Source: Sequoia sempervirens
Lineage: Eukaryota; Streptophyta; Pinopsida; Cupressales; Cupressaceae
DNA length: 64,000 nt
Direction of reading: 5' to 3'
NCBI GenBank assembly: GCA_007258455.2
Contig: VDFB02262577.1
Location: 1 to 64,000 of the forward strand
Of this stretch, positions 47,841 through 59,758 are shown piece after piece (the stretch's first letter is position 1; each line of letters begins with the position of its first letter). Both the position numbers and the translations under genes were made by a program. Under the pieces are notes generated by a model. The model had not been told where the DNA came from. It saw only the letters and a list, made by a program, of their open reading frames with translations, and made no database searches.

Positions 47841-49600
47841 AAGGCAAGGAAAGTATGCTTCAAATCATTTAGTGAAGTTAGTATTATGTGGTTATAATTA
47901 TGCGAGCTTTGGCCCTTTCAAAGTCGTCACTAATGACATCAACCCAATTTCCACCCACACACTCGCTTCCTACAAATGGCTCAAAGTTCCTTCAAGCCCG
48001 CAATGCCATTACGTTTGTGTCACAAGAGAATGTTTGAATCTTTGGTGATTGGCTGGGCCATGGTATGAATGTGAGTAATTTTTGTGGAGACTTGGATAGC
48101 AACATCTATTTGTGGAGCTGGCAACTTTAATATAAAATTGACAGAAATCTTTCCTACATGGCTCGCTATTGCCTTAGCCATTTCCTTTGTGTGGGTGCCA
48201 TTACATGGGCAACTACTACCACTATTCCATTTTCTAATGGAAATTCTATGGTAGGTGTCCTCACTCAATTGCTCAATGGAGTCCACCTTTGCAGGGCCCA
48301 TAGGCACTCTCTCTACATGGTGATGCACGTTGCTTAATCAAAATAATGTTGTGACATGGGGGCACGAAGTGTTGAGTTGACAAAGTGACAAAGAAAATCA
48401 AAATACCATACCCCTTTCCCCCACCACTGTAATGGATATAGGATGAACACAATGACTGAGCTGAGATATTACTATTATTAGTCACTCAAAGCAAAATGGC
48501 AAATATGAGGAATTTGAAAACACACTCTAGCCTTGAATCATAGCCCATTTAGTTAGTCGGCGAACTTTCGAGCTATTTGGGATGGGGGTGATTGCCATAA
48601 TAAGAAGGTTGATTGGAACATTCAATAAAGTAGTCTTCTCTAGGGAAAGGATTTGAATAAGACTAGGATGCCTAGCATGCTTCTAGTCCATACCGTGAGT
48701 TATAAGGTTCCTTATTTTTAAGCAATCTGAGCCTTTTGGCACTACTATTGCTTGTCGTTGGTTGCCCAAAAGTAATGGCACTATTTAAATTATAATTAAG
48801 CAATCATGCAAAATAGGAATTATATGGTCACATGAATGTCAACTAGTCATGTTTATAAGGTTTCATACCATTGCTTGCATGAGCTTAATTCAAACTAATG
48901 TTTTATGCGGGGCTCTTATTGTAAAATGGAGACCATCGAAAAGGCCTACCATAGAAAGAAGTTGCTTGCAACACGCTCGCCTATGACATTGTCCATAGAA
49001 CCCTGATAAAAGAATTCTTGACTCAAAACTTGATACAGAGAAGGAAGGGAGAAGGTGAAATCATGAGGAATATAATCTAATGAGAAGCCATATACCTCCT
49101 GCTATATTTGCATAGGTGAATATCAATCAAACCATTTGCGGAGCCCAACCAAGGTGGGAGCTTTACTTCACAAAAAATGCATGTTGATGGGGTTCTTTTG
49201 CTTGTCCTCCTATGAAAGAATTCCCTAGGTAAGGATGATCCTAGAGGAGAAATGATTGCCTAAATGATGGATGATTTATCAAAAGGAAGACAAATAAAAT
49301 AAAGGTTGCATGACAAGGAGGGATTGATCAACCTATGGATTCATAACTAGGAGGAAGAAGCTAAGTTGTCCCACAATGGTGCAGATCTATAAACAAAGTT
49401 CACTTGATTGGCTGAATAATGATTACAAACATATTAAGCAGAGGGTGGCCTTCAGACAGTTTCAGCTACAACAAAAGGGTAATCCACAAGAGGAAAAAAG
49501 CACTACAACACCTGGGCACTACAAGAAAAAATAGGAAAAGGACAAATGATGTATTTTAAATTTTTGGATAATGGCTCAGCTAGGTGAAACCCTAGTGTAA
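47841..49600. other. Element interior (or further LTR), no genes recognised
   Basis: The style resembles the LTRs, but no second copy is present for comparison because the right LTR is truncated. Minus frames at 48020-48328 and 48273-48485 carry no known motif. Confidence 0.4.
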
Positions 49601-49660
49601 AGAAAATCTTAACCACTCATTGTAAATCAATCCTAGCCATTCATCTGGGCTTTGGAAAAC

Positions 49661-49669
49661 TATAAATAG
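49661..49669 (+). promoter_or_regulatory. TATA box TATAAATAG on the plus strand
   Basis: A textbook plant TATA box preceded by a typical LTR-promoter-like text (AACCACTCATTGTAAATCAA region). It lies about 1 kb before the plus-strand frame at 50.7 kb. It may drive that frame, antisense to the element. Confidence 0.5.
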
Positions 49670-50133
49670 GAGTCTCCCCTTCATTTGTAAATGGTTGGAG
49701 AGCTGGTGTAAAAGTATTCTACAACAATAGAGATCTACATTGCATTATCTATGGATGTTTCTCTTGTGTTTCTTCATTATGCATGCATGGTTCTACTTCC
49801 CTATCAGTTTAGTTGTTAGTTTCTTGAATGGAAGTGATGATGGTGTTTTTTGTTACTGTATTTGAAAAATTTCTAGTTCATGCTTTTTGTGGTTTGTTGA
49901 TGATGAATCACTTTGTAAAGCTATCCTGAGCTTCCTTACTTTATTGTTGCAACTTAGTTCAATTGCATGTTCATAATGTGTGTATGCAATCTGAAAATCT
50001 ACAATCCTTAGATGATTGCACTTGTTTTGTGTAACTGTAGGTTCTTCTTGGCTAAGAAAAACCTAGTTTAGGGAGTTTGTCTATTGTAGCAACCTCCATG
50101 ATCATTGTTCATTCATAGTTTCAGGTCTAGGAA

Positions 50134-50165
50134 TTTTCTCTTTTCCTTGCCCTTTTTCCTTTTTT
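50134..50165 (-). other. Polypurine tract on the minus strand (candidate PPT)
   Basis: On the plus strand 31 of 32 bases are pyrimidines; on the minus strand this is a long purine run. If it is the functional polypurine tract, the left LTR would extend to near 50.1 kb (about 5.6 kb long), a length known for Ogre elements. It is not followed directly by TGTTG, so the assignment is open. Confidence 0.3.
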
Positions 50166-50559
50166 AATAAGTAACCTAAGCTAAGGTTCATTGCATATTT
50201 TAAAGCCAAATCTAAAGCTAAAATAGGAGTTCTAGACTATTGTTTGAACTTGTAGCAACTGTACAATAACTTCTACACCTTAAGAACTCCATTTGCAAAC
50301 CCAACTTCCCACACTTTGTAACTCATTCGTAAGTATTCCTTGTGATGCCATAAAATCACATGAATCGACCGAGATATTCCAAGCTCTATCAAGACCATAC
50401 ATTAGAGACCTTGGGATAGTGTTATGAAATTTGATTATGGAAGATTTTCTTTTAAGAGAGGTGATGCACCTATATATTACCTATGCTGAGAAGTGCATAA
50501 AAAACACATCAATAGATACTGGCACTAGAAGAAGAGATGACATGTTGAGGCTATCAAGC

Positions 50560-53500
50560 TAAAAGTTGGGAGTTGAAAAGACCACTTTCAAGAAGAAATC
50601 TAAGATAAGGAGATCTTTTTTAATGTTGAAACATGAAATAAGAAAATTAAGAAGGAAAAAAAAATCTAAGTTAAAATGGTGAAGCACACACAAATCAACA
50701 TCACTCAGCTACATGCAGATTGGAATAAAAATATTAAGGAGACCATTGCAACAATTTGTATTGGCAGAAAAATATCAAATCCGTGGAACACACAAACACA
50801 ATGAGCTCAGGTGTGTAACATTATTGAGTAGGATTGAAAGATTCTTACAAGGAGAAGTTCCCTTTTGGGGATTATATCAACCTTTAGCCCTTGCAGACCC
50901 AGAGGAAGATTTGAAAACCATGGAAACTAAGGAGTTCAAGGGGCTAATCTAAGAATGTTTGGTAAGCAAATATGGACCATGATTGGATGAGGTGTTGATG
51001 TCCACCTGGTGCATTTTTCACAATGCACCTCACTCAGAATTAAGATATCCATCTTGTGAGGGAATCATCACCCAAGTTAAGGGTAGTTTGAATAGGTTGG
51101 AGTAGCCAACTCCCAATGAAGAGGAGTCTTCGCCTAGGGAAGGATATTTGTCAATGCATGGAGGAAAACCCAATCAAGTTGAACCAAGAAGCACCCTATA
51201 AGTGGATGCTAGGATAACAAACACTAAGGCTGAATATCAAGATGAAGGAATTGACTCCCTTAGGATGGCAAGGTTCTTTGATGAAAATTTACTTGGAAGG
51301 GAGTTAGAAATATTTTTCTCCATCGATAAATAGGGGTCCTCTAGTTCGGAAGGAGAAACATTGGAAGTTAATGATGGATAAATTTTTTTTACAATAGTAC
51401 ATGCTAGAGCAGCCAACAGAAATGTTGAAGAATAGGAGGAAGAAGAGGTTGACAACCTTGGGGTACTAAAAAATGATGATGAAGGAATAAGTGAACTCAT
51501 ATTAGAAGATCTCTCCTTCATGAATGACATCAATCACACATCTGAAAATGAAGATTTGGAGGAGTGGGAACAATTATATTTCATGGTTGTCCAATCTTCA
51601 ACATCCTTCCCAAGTGATGATGAGCACCCAATGGTGGAAAGATACAACTAGCTCATCTCTAGATTAGCAAAGGATTGGTCTAAACTGAGATATCAAGTTG
51701 ATTTGGAGTTATTTCTACTACCAAATTGGTGTAGACTTCATGATTCATCACACTCGAAAGTTCACATGTGGACTGCGCCAAGAAGCCATCGAGCAAGTCA
51801 AAGAACAAGCGAGGCAACCAAGTACACCACCTACCATTACTTCAAGGATTGAATGTGAGAATCAAGAGCCAAAGCCCAGTGACAACTTAGTTGAAGGAAA
51901 CCCTTATAAGGATATTGAGGAAGGAATGAAAGAAGAAATACACATCCCTGGGCCTCCAAATGATGGGTCAGAACACATGGGAATGTTTTCCATCAATCAT
52001 CAAGAATTTCTCCCTTTTGAAGAGCATTTGTGCACCATGGACAATCACTTAGTAGATTTTGGTCCCCTTGATGAGGTGCCCTCAATTTAAGACTTCTTTC
52101 TATTAGGAACTATACTACAGAGGTTTTCCCATGCTGAGGAAGAGTGCATCTCAGAGGTTGGAAGTGATGAAGACATACTACTTGAACCTTTGAACGATGA
52201 TGAACTAGAGTTTCTAGATTGGGAGAGGGTTTCCTTCTTCATCTATAGTGACAATGAATAAGAGGAGACAAGTGAACGTCATGAGGAGATACATAAACAA
52301 AAAAGAGAAGATGATAAAGGTGGAGGTGCTGAGATAGCTACCAATAGAGATGAAGCACCCAACCAACTACAAGATGCAACTTGGAGTCCTTCTTCCATGA
52401 TCATTATTGATCCTCCTTCTCATTCATATGGCTACAATAGGAGAGAGTCATGCATGTCATTGTACCATGATAGTGAACATCACAAAAATAAGGTTGACAC
52501 CTAGGAAATGAAATGGGACAACATAATACAATCTAAGTTCAATGACCAATTAGATTCGAGGTTTGTAGATGATCAACATGGAGAAGTGGGTATGTGCAGG
52601 ATCATCATGGAAATAATAGGCCCTTAAGTGGCAATTTTTTTTAAAAAATCAGAGTTAGGAAACTTTACGTTAAAATTTGAATAAGTTACCTATATTATTT
52701 CTAAAATATGTAAAAATAGAATCTATAGAAAATTGAATGTAGTTTCTTAACTACTAGGTTTATTTATAAAAAAAAAATCTATTTGGTGAAAATTTGAAAT
52801 TTCAATGCAGTAGTACTTAAATTTTAGGGAATAGGTGTTTTTCTAACCACCCTAACCACAATAAAATGATAATATTTTTTCTATAATATTTTAGACATAA
52901 GTGGAGGACTCATGGCTAGATGTGAGGGATATTTTTTTGTAATTTTTTTGCAAGTAAATAATTAAGAATGAATTTTTTATTACAATTTTTAAAAAATATA
53001 AAAAAGTCGTATGTCTGACCACCTTAAGTTGGTCAAAACTTCATGAAATTCAATTTTTCTTTTTTTAATCCTATAATATGCAAAGCATAGAATGTGATGC
53101 ATATTTGAGATGTACAAAATGTGATAGTGTTTGAAAGTTGTAGATGTTTTTCAATCATCCTATCAATCATGACTTTAGTCATAGTTCAAATAGAAAATGA
53201 ATAATAATAATTTATTAAATTAAAAGTAAAGCATAATTTATATTGGTGGAAATCTAAGAATCTCCTTTAGAAACCTTTTTCATTTCATCAATTTTGGGTT
53301 AAAAAAATGTCGTCAGCCACATACTCTACAAATATCCACCATATCACCACTTTTTGGCCCATCATGATCTTGCACATACCCAAGTATTTCTTCTTGAAGG
53401 AAAACCAACAGAGGTTGTGGATTATACATAAGACTTGGAGGAGGTATTTGATGCCCCATCCTCCTAGACCTATCCATGCCCAAGATCAGAAATGTTGCAT

Positions 53501-53760
53501 CTTCTACCATGCTCAGCCAAGGCAGTCGATGCAACAATGATGATGCAGTGCTCACTCTCCCCTATTAAATGATGCTACCTCCATGTGATGACATCCAAGT
53601 CCTATCCTTCCTTGGTTATGTTAATTATAATAGCTGTGTTTATTATTTTGATTATGGGAATAAGGGAAAATGGACGTGTTTTTGGATTAACCATGGATTT
53701 AACGAACCGCCTCAATTTCTTATTTTTTTGGATGATGTGATTGAATTTGAATGATGCAAT
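50560..53760 (+). pseudogene. Long decayed reading frame antisense to the large element, split by TIR copy 4
   Basis: Continuous protein-like text with a few stops and one or two frameshifts. FLQGEVPFWGLYQPLALADP is at about 50850, then GYLSMHGGKPNQVEPRS (51150) and ISELILEDLSFMNDINHTSE (51490). After a shift near 51700 come IHHTRKFTCGLRQEAIEQVK (51740) and SINHQEFLPFEEHLCTMDN (51990). Later text includes SHAEEECISEVGSDEDILLE and DDELEFLDWERVSFFIYSDN, up to DDQHGEV at 52587. After TIR copy 4 it resumes FLLEGKPTEVVDYT (53386-53430). The composition is acidic overall. I recognise no domain. Tat-lineage elements are known to carry extra, often antisense, ORFs; a captured host gene is the other option. 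Confidence 0.55.
52588..53381 (+). mobile_element. TIR transposon family, copy 4 (794 bp)
   Basis: It starts GGGTATGTGCAGGATCATCA and ends ATCTTGCACATACCC. The flanking duplication is a perfect AAGT (52584-52587 and 53382-53385). Removing the element and one AAGT rejoins the reading frame as GEVFLLEG without a shift. The frame at 53307-53540 running across the right end is a by-product. Confidence 0.9.
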
Positions 53761-54900
53761 TTTAGATTTCATTTCTTTGAATATAAGGATGAATCTACAT
53801 GGCTTTGAACAATAACAATCACCTATTTGCTTGTGCCTGCATCACAAAATCCAATGAACGTTGACGTCAGTTTTCCTTACCTTAACATGGTGCTTTGTAA
53901 ATATCTTTGTACATAGCTCATTTTGAGTAGTGTAGGATTTCTATATATATTGCACTTTCCTAATTTTGTTAGGTAATTGGTTTGTTGTAGGTTAGTTTGC
54001 TTTATTTTAGTTTCCTTTTCTCTTTCATGCTTTGGTTAGTTTGGGTGTTTGCTTTTCATTTTTCTTTCATTTTGTTGTTGTTTTTTAGTTGCTTTACACG
54101 GGGTCCCTCTACTTTTAGCTGGGCATATTTGTGCACAAAACAACCATTCTTATTTCTTGGGGTTGTTCTATCTATTTCTTCATCAAACTCTAATCAAGTT
54201 TCCATAGTGGATGATGAAGGTCTTCTGTTAGTGTCAAGTGATATGGATGGTTGGTTCAAAGAGGATAATTCATTGGTTTGGTCCTTTCCTAATGTATTCT
54301 AAAATCTTATATCTTCACATAGATTAAGAATCTTGAGGCCCTTGTGGGTCCTTTGTGAAGTCTAGTTAAGTGAAAAATCTAAAATTTTGCTTCAACACCA
54401 CTGTGATTCTTAGCCCTGCGTGCGAGCTTCATTTCTTGTGGGTTAAAATAAAAGAATTGAAAAGAGAAATCAAGAGAAAAAAAAAGAAAGAAAAATATTG
54501 AAAATCAAAAGAAATAAATTCAACTTTTCAGGGGGATCCAAGCAACTCTATCAGGGCTATTGACGCCTAGCCAGCAGTAGAGCAATGTTAGGGAGAATCA
54601 CAGTGACAACGTCGTTGGGGCTATCGAAACCTAACTGGTAGCGAGGCATTGTCTTGGATGCTTTTGGAGTTAGAATAAACTATGTAGATTAACTTGATAG
54701 AGTTGAGGTTCTAGTAGCAACTGAAGGATGGCAATTAATGCAATTGCACATACTTGGATTTTTAGCATATTGAAGGTTAGGTTGACTAGTGGTTTTGATC
54801 CTTTGGTTGAATGTTTAGTTTGTTTGTCCTAAGATGAAGATCAAAACCAAAGATTTTGGGTTTGTGATTCTAATATTTCATCAAATTCTCTTGGTGCATT
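53761..54900. other. Leader-side interior of the large element
   Basis: Between the antisense frame and the primer site. The plus strand has a long A/G-rich run at about 54450-54530. A T-rich frame at 53997-54302 has no motif. It is likely the untranslated leader of the element if minus-oriented. Confidence 0.4.
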
Positions 54901-54917
54901 TCCCCAGCGAGTCACCA
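54901..54917 (-). promoter_or_regulatory. Primer binding site, tRNA-Arg type
   Basis: Minus-strand reading TGGTGACTCGCTGGGGA begins two bases after the LTR end (GCACAACA). The pattern TGGCGACTC-CTGGGGA is what Tat/Ogre-type plant elements use. This is the main evidence for the minus orientation. Confidence 0.72.
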
Positions 54918-54919
54918 TT

Positions 54920-57900
54920 TGTTGTGCATTTTTTTCCCACAAGCCCCGCCATAGGTAGGGACCCCCTTTTTTTGCTCTAGTGGGTCATTTTTTCCTCTTC
55001 CCATTTTCCATACCCCAATTTCCAAACCTAAGTTAGACATAAGATTTAAAATGATCAATTTTACCTTTGGAACAATTCACCCAGTTGAGTTTCAACAAGT
55101 CATTCACCTCTGTGGGTTTGGCCCTATCAGTTTCCCCTTATTTTTCACTCGGCATCCATTGGCCCTCACTGACCCACATTCACAGGCTTCATCTTTCCAT
55201 TCATTGTTTCACTCCATCATTTACCTACATTCGAGCCTTGACGTCCACCTGACATGAGGAATCTGCACCTATCTTTGTCGTTGTGTCCTTTGACTTTTGT
55301 AGACCCACATTTGTGGATCGCCCTATGCGGTTTCCATCCCCTTTTCACTGATTTGGTGATGACTAGCCCTTCAATGCCGCCCACATGGTGGGCTCCACAT
55401 TTGGCCCTGTTGTCCCCATCATTATCATTTCCAAAGAAAACTTGACCTAATGTACTTCCAAAAATTCTTGAGTCTAAAATGTCTATGGGTCTTTGTGCAC
55501 AACTACCCTTGCCCAACCTCCATTACCTAATGGCTAAGCCCTTGTGTCATCCACTAGGCGGGACTCGCATGCACCATGTCCCTAAGATGAAATCATAAAA
55601 TTGTGGGGGGACCCTCAAGCCCACACCCATCTGCAAGTCTGCCTCGGTGGACCACCATCTATTGGAGGCCATTACCATAGTGTCATCTCACGATGACAAT
55701 CCTCTCATGGTATCCCCACTTTGCAAACCCACAATCCACTAGTACCATCAACACCCTATGAATTTCATCCATAGCATCTATCGTTCATCATCCCACTATT
55801 GCAATAATGGAATTTCATCTATGGCAAGATGGCACAAAAGAGCCTCGAATGTAAATATCCAACAAAGGCCTGCAAGGTATGAATTCTCTAAGTGTGAGGA
55901 AGGAAGAAGGAAGAGCAAGTATAATCATTTGCAAGATTAAGAGTTCCCATGAAGTTCTTTTGGGGTATGCACTATGTGCATCATGGGAAAGGACCCAAAT
56001 AATATTTTCTATCCCTAAGCTCTTGACAGATGGTGTTATCTTCGGCTTCGTTAGGACTTCATATGCTTGTCTCTGTTTGAAATCGGTCGTGACGATAAGG
56101 GAATCCCAACACTAGCCTCCACCATTTTTCACCCTCTATCTCATGGCCCTCTCCACTGTGGGACCCACACTTCTCACAACTATCCCATGCATAGTCGATC
56201 ACATTCATGACATCACCCCACACTCCTCTGCCAATGGTTGTTCCCCATGAGGGGTTTGCTTTGAGGACTTCTGCCTAGCCTTCATCATTTTAAATGGTCT
56301 ACTACCAGCGTTGCCCTACATTCCCTGATCCGTAGCCCTAGCAGAAGGAACATATGCAGGGGTTGACATGTGGGCCCCCCTATATCATTTTCCATTTTCC
56401 CACACTGCCACACCATCCTCTTCTCCTGCAATGTGCCCAAGATACTCTATATATATATATACACACACACACACAAAATGGGTACTTAGTGTGCATGTAC
56501 TCAAAGATACAAAGTGTGACTGCATGATTGAACCTCATGAGGAATCACAGTTCTTGAAGCCTGCTAATGGCTTGTTATGTACACTAAGGATACTATGTGC
56601 GACAGTGAAGTTACTAATCAGATGGGTGGTTGATAAAATTTAATGGAGACAAAAATGAAAGTGCTCAAAATGATCAAACATTAATATGAAGCATAGGTGC
56701 AACGTAGGGTATGCAGGCTTTCATTTGTTCTCAGCCATCACTCAAGCGACATTAGCACTGTAGGGTTCCACCTTTTTCTAGCTATGATCCCTCCACGAAC
56801 TTTAAACATGCAGGCCTCACAATCTTAGTGGCTGAGCTTCCACGATGGATGAGCTTTGGCTCTCCCCTCCCTCTCATCTGTGATTTCTCGGTGGACCTCA
56901 CCTATGCATGCCCCACTCTCCAAGGGGCCATTACCTACTTGGTCATCTCAAACTGCAATTGTGTAAAATCTCCCTGCACTCCACCATCTGCATACCATCC
57001 AAAATGATTTTTACATTGCAAGGACCGTGTGCATGGGACTGCTCATTCATTATTCATTCTCTAACGTCCCCCACTGGAAAAGAGCCTTCATCTTTCTTTA
57101 GTATCCTCAAATCAGTTTTCTACTATCAACTAGCATTGGACAGGTAAACTTGGAAATCCAAAGGCGTAAGGCATGATTCTATTGTGAACATGAAGTACAA
57201 CAAAGGGATGAATGGAAGTTGATCGGCCTCTGGATGATACACTAATGATAAGGCCAAAACTGATAAGGAATTTGTGAATAATCAGAGGTCTATATTGGAA
57301 AATTACTATGAGTGTGGGGATAGTGTTATTCTCATGGGTAGTATTTCAATGTAGGTAGTCAAAATTTGTCCTTCAAAATGAGAACCGCGTGAACTCAGAA
57401 TAGTGAGATACCTCCATGTGCATAAAATCCCACTTCATATAGGAAATAGCATTACAAAGGTTTCCATTCCATAGGTCACCTACCAATGGTATTTCAAAGA
57501 CATTTTTTTGCACTAAAAAAACTTCCCAAGCAAAATGGAAACAAACTTACAATTCAAATGATGGCTGGCATGGGAAGGTTCTTAAATGTAGCAAAGGAGG
57601 AGTGAATGACTGGGAGGCAGGGAGGATATTTCTCATCTAGACATTAGTTCCCAGGAGCAGCCTACATAATGACAACTAATTACCTATCTACGGGAATCAA
57701 GAGGTGGAGTTTTAGGTATTTTTTTCCTTTTTTCTTATATCCTATCGTAGGCTATCATCTGCATGCCCGACCCTGCGAAATTTTCTTCCACGGAACCCAT
57801 AATTCATTTGGCCATCTAGGTGGCAACCTTTTCACAATGGCACCTTGATACAATAGGCCTTAAGAAACCTCTGCTCATAGGAATGTTCATTCATAAATGG

Positions 57901-58338
57901 ATGGCCATGCACCCACATGAGTATGCCGATGAAATATAAACTAAGAAGATAGGAAGCGTGGAATGGTTACATAATGGTGATGAGCATGCAACTTGGTCAA
58001 GACAAAATTAAAATATCAACATTTTTGTTTCATGATGCAAAAGAATACTAATAATGCAAGGTTTTCAATGGTTAGTCTTTGGCGTATCAGGGACTATTAG
58101 AGGGATCTAAATGCACTATCATGAGTAAGTAAATGAAACACAGTGCATCTCATGCTCACTAAGGATGGAATGATCAATGGCATTGATGTTTCTAATAATG
58201 TAATTATTTGATAAAATAAATCACCTTGTAATTGAATTAAAGGTATTGAGATAATTGTGGGTATAATGGCACAAATATAATGATCAAAATTGTGAGTAGA
58301 AAAATGTAACATTCTTGATCAACAAAGGTGAGGAAAGG
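54920..58338 (-). repeat. Right 3.4-kb LTR (5' LTR if minus-oriented), truncated
   Basis: It aligns with 44460-47857. A TATATATA run followed by an AC repeat lies at 56446-56476, matching the TATA run at 46001. Similarity stops at about 58338, where the next gypsy LTR begins. This suggests the insertion removed or displaced its outer end. Confidence 0.8.
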
Positions 58339-58339
58339 A

Positions 58340-59634
58340 TGTGATGAGCTTAAAATATGTTCATAAGTTTTGATATTATGATAAACTTTTAATATCTTTA
58401 CTTCTGTTATTTGTGGCTGTTTAAACTATGTTGAAACCTTTTATGAGGATATCCTGTAGCAAAATACTTTCATATTCCTACAGCTTATTATGTTGACTTG
58501 ATTACATTTATTGCCCCGTTGACTCCCTAAATGAATTGTATATCGCATAAAGTTTTTGAATGATGAAATAGATTTAAATGTGTGATTAATGAATGGATAT
58601 TGTGTATGTGCCATACGCCTTTTCTTTTGCACCTGTTACCTTTTGTTTCGCAGGTTGTTGAAGAATGATCGAGTCAAGCGCAGTCGATCTCGGCCTTGCA
58701 GTAAAGTCCATTTCCTGCATGACTTCGAGGAAGCTCCGACGAAGACTCTTTGACTGAAGCCGTTGGGAAATATTTTTAATGATAGTCAATGTGGAAAGAG
58801 TGGAGCGCTAGATTCTCTCTAGATCGGGTTGAATGCATAAATTCATTTATGAAGTTTGTTCCTTGATTCGGGGATACACTTTACTTCCATGTCCTTCTTT
58901 GATAGGGTTAGTTAGTTAGTTGCTCTCCTGTTTTAAAAATAAGGTTCTCCTCTTGTGTGAGTGAGATGATAGTTAGAGTAACATAGAAGATAGCAGATAT
59001 CATGTAAGAATCAGTATGATAATGAAACGTAGAATCTGTTTGATAAGAGACAGAGTTTGTTGTTAGTTTCCATTTCAACAAATCAATGTATACCATTCTG
59101 TTTTCATGAATAAAGCTTGATGAAGTTCTGAGTTAAGCATCTATGTAATCAGTAGATGCTTGCTAAGGGGGCCCACTTAGTAAGTATATGTAGCTAGTTA
59201 GTTAGTTGTTCTTTCCTGTTGATCTTTAGTTAGCTCCCATCTTTGAAGTTTTCATACAAAATTAGTCTTATATTGCTCCTACAGCATAGAGAACCCATCC
59301 CTGTGCCTGTTCCTACAGGATAAGGCCAGTTCATGGTTTGTGTTTCAGTCGTAGTCATTATGGTTTTTGTTTTAATCAAATCATAGTTGAGTTAAATAAT
59401 TTCGCATTACCTTCCTGTGGCGTAGATAGAATTCCTTTCCAGTATTTGTTTTTTGCTAAGATTTGACTGAAACTAGTTCTTGGTGCATATATTTTGCTAT
59501 GCCATTTAAAGTATACATCCCCTAGTTTGACAAGTAAATGAATGTCCATAGAGAGATGTTAGTCACCTATCGGAATGTCCAATTCCCAAGAAAGGTTCTA
59601 CTATGATTTTCATATCCTTTTGTGGGCACGGCCA
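58340..59634 (+). repeat. 5' LTR of the gypsy element (one copy in window)
   Basis: The left end is set by the break in the 3.4-kb LTR and a TG (TGTGATGAGC). The right end is a CA (GGGCACGGCCA) five bases before the primer site. An AATAAA lies at about 59108. The start could be off by a few bases because no partner LTR is available. Confidence 0.65.
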
Positions 59635-59638
59635 TTTT

Positions 59639-59656
59639 TGGCGTTGTTGCCGGGGA
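59639..59656 (+). promoter_or_regulatory. Primer binding site, tRNA-Asp type
   Basis: TGGCGTTGTTGCCGGGGA closely matches the plant gypsy site TGGCGCCGTTGCCGGGGA, with one or two C-to-T changes. Confidence 0.85.
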
Positions 59657-59758
59657 TGGCGTCCAGCTAGGAATTTGTCAGAAGTCATTTTTAGCTCTAG
59701 TTTAGTTTGTTAGTCAAAATTTTCAAAATCTTTCAAGCCACTATTCATATCGTATTGC

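Larger units (their letters stand above)
44460..58338 (-). mobile_element. Large LTR element, Tat/Ogre-like, probably non-autonomous, minus orientation
   Basis: Two direct repeats (44460 to about 47840 and 54920 to about 58324) start TGTTGTGCAT and end ATCAACA on the plus strand. Directly left of the second lies TCCCCAGCGAGTCACCA (54901-54917), the reverse complement of a tRNA-Arg-type primer site of the kind used by plant Tat/Ogre elements. This makes 54920-58338 the 5' LTR and the element minus-oriented. No gag or pol is visible on the minus strand. Instead a long decayed frame runs on the plus strand at 50.5-53.9 kb. TIR copy 4 is nested inside, and the right LTR is cut by the gypsy element at 58340. 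No target duplication is visible. An opposite orientation cannot be excluded because of the plus-strand TATA box at 49661. Confidence 0.7.
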
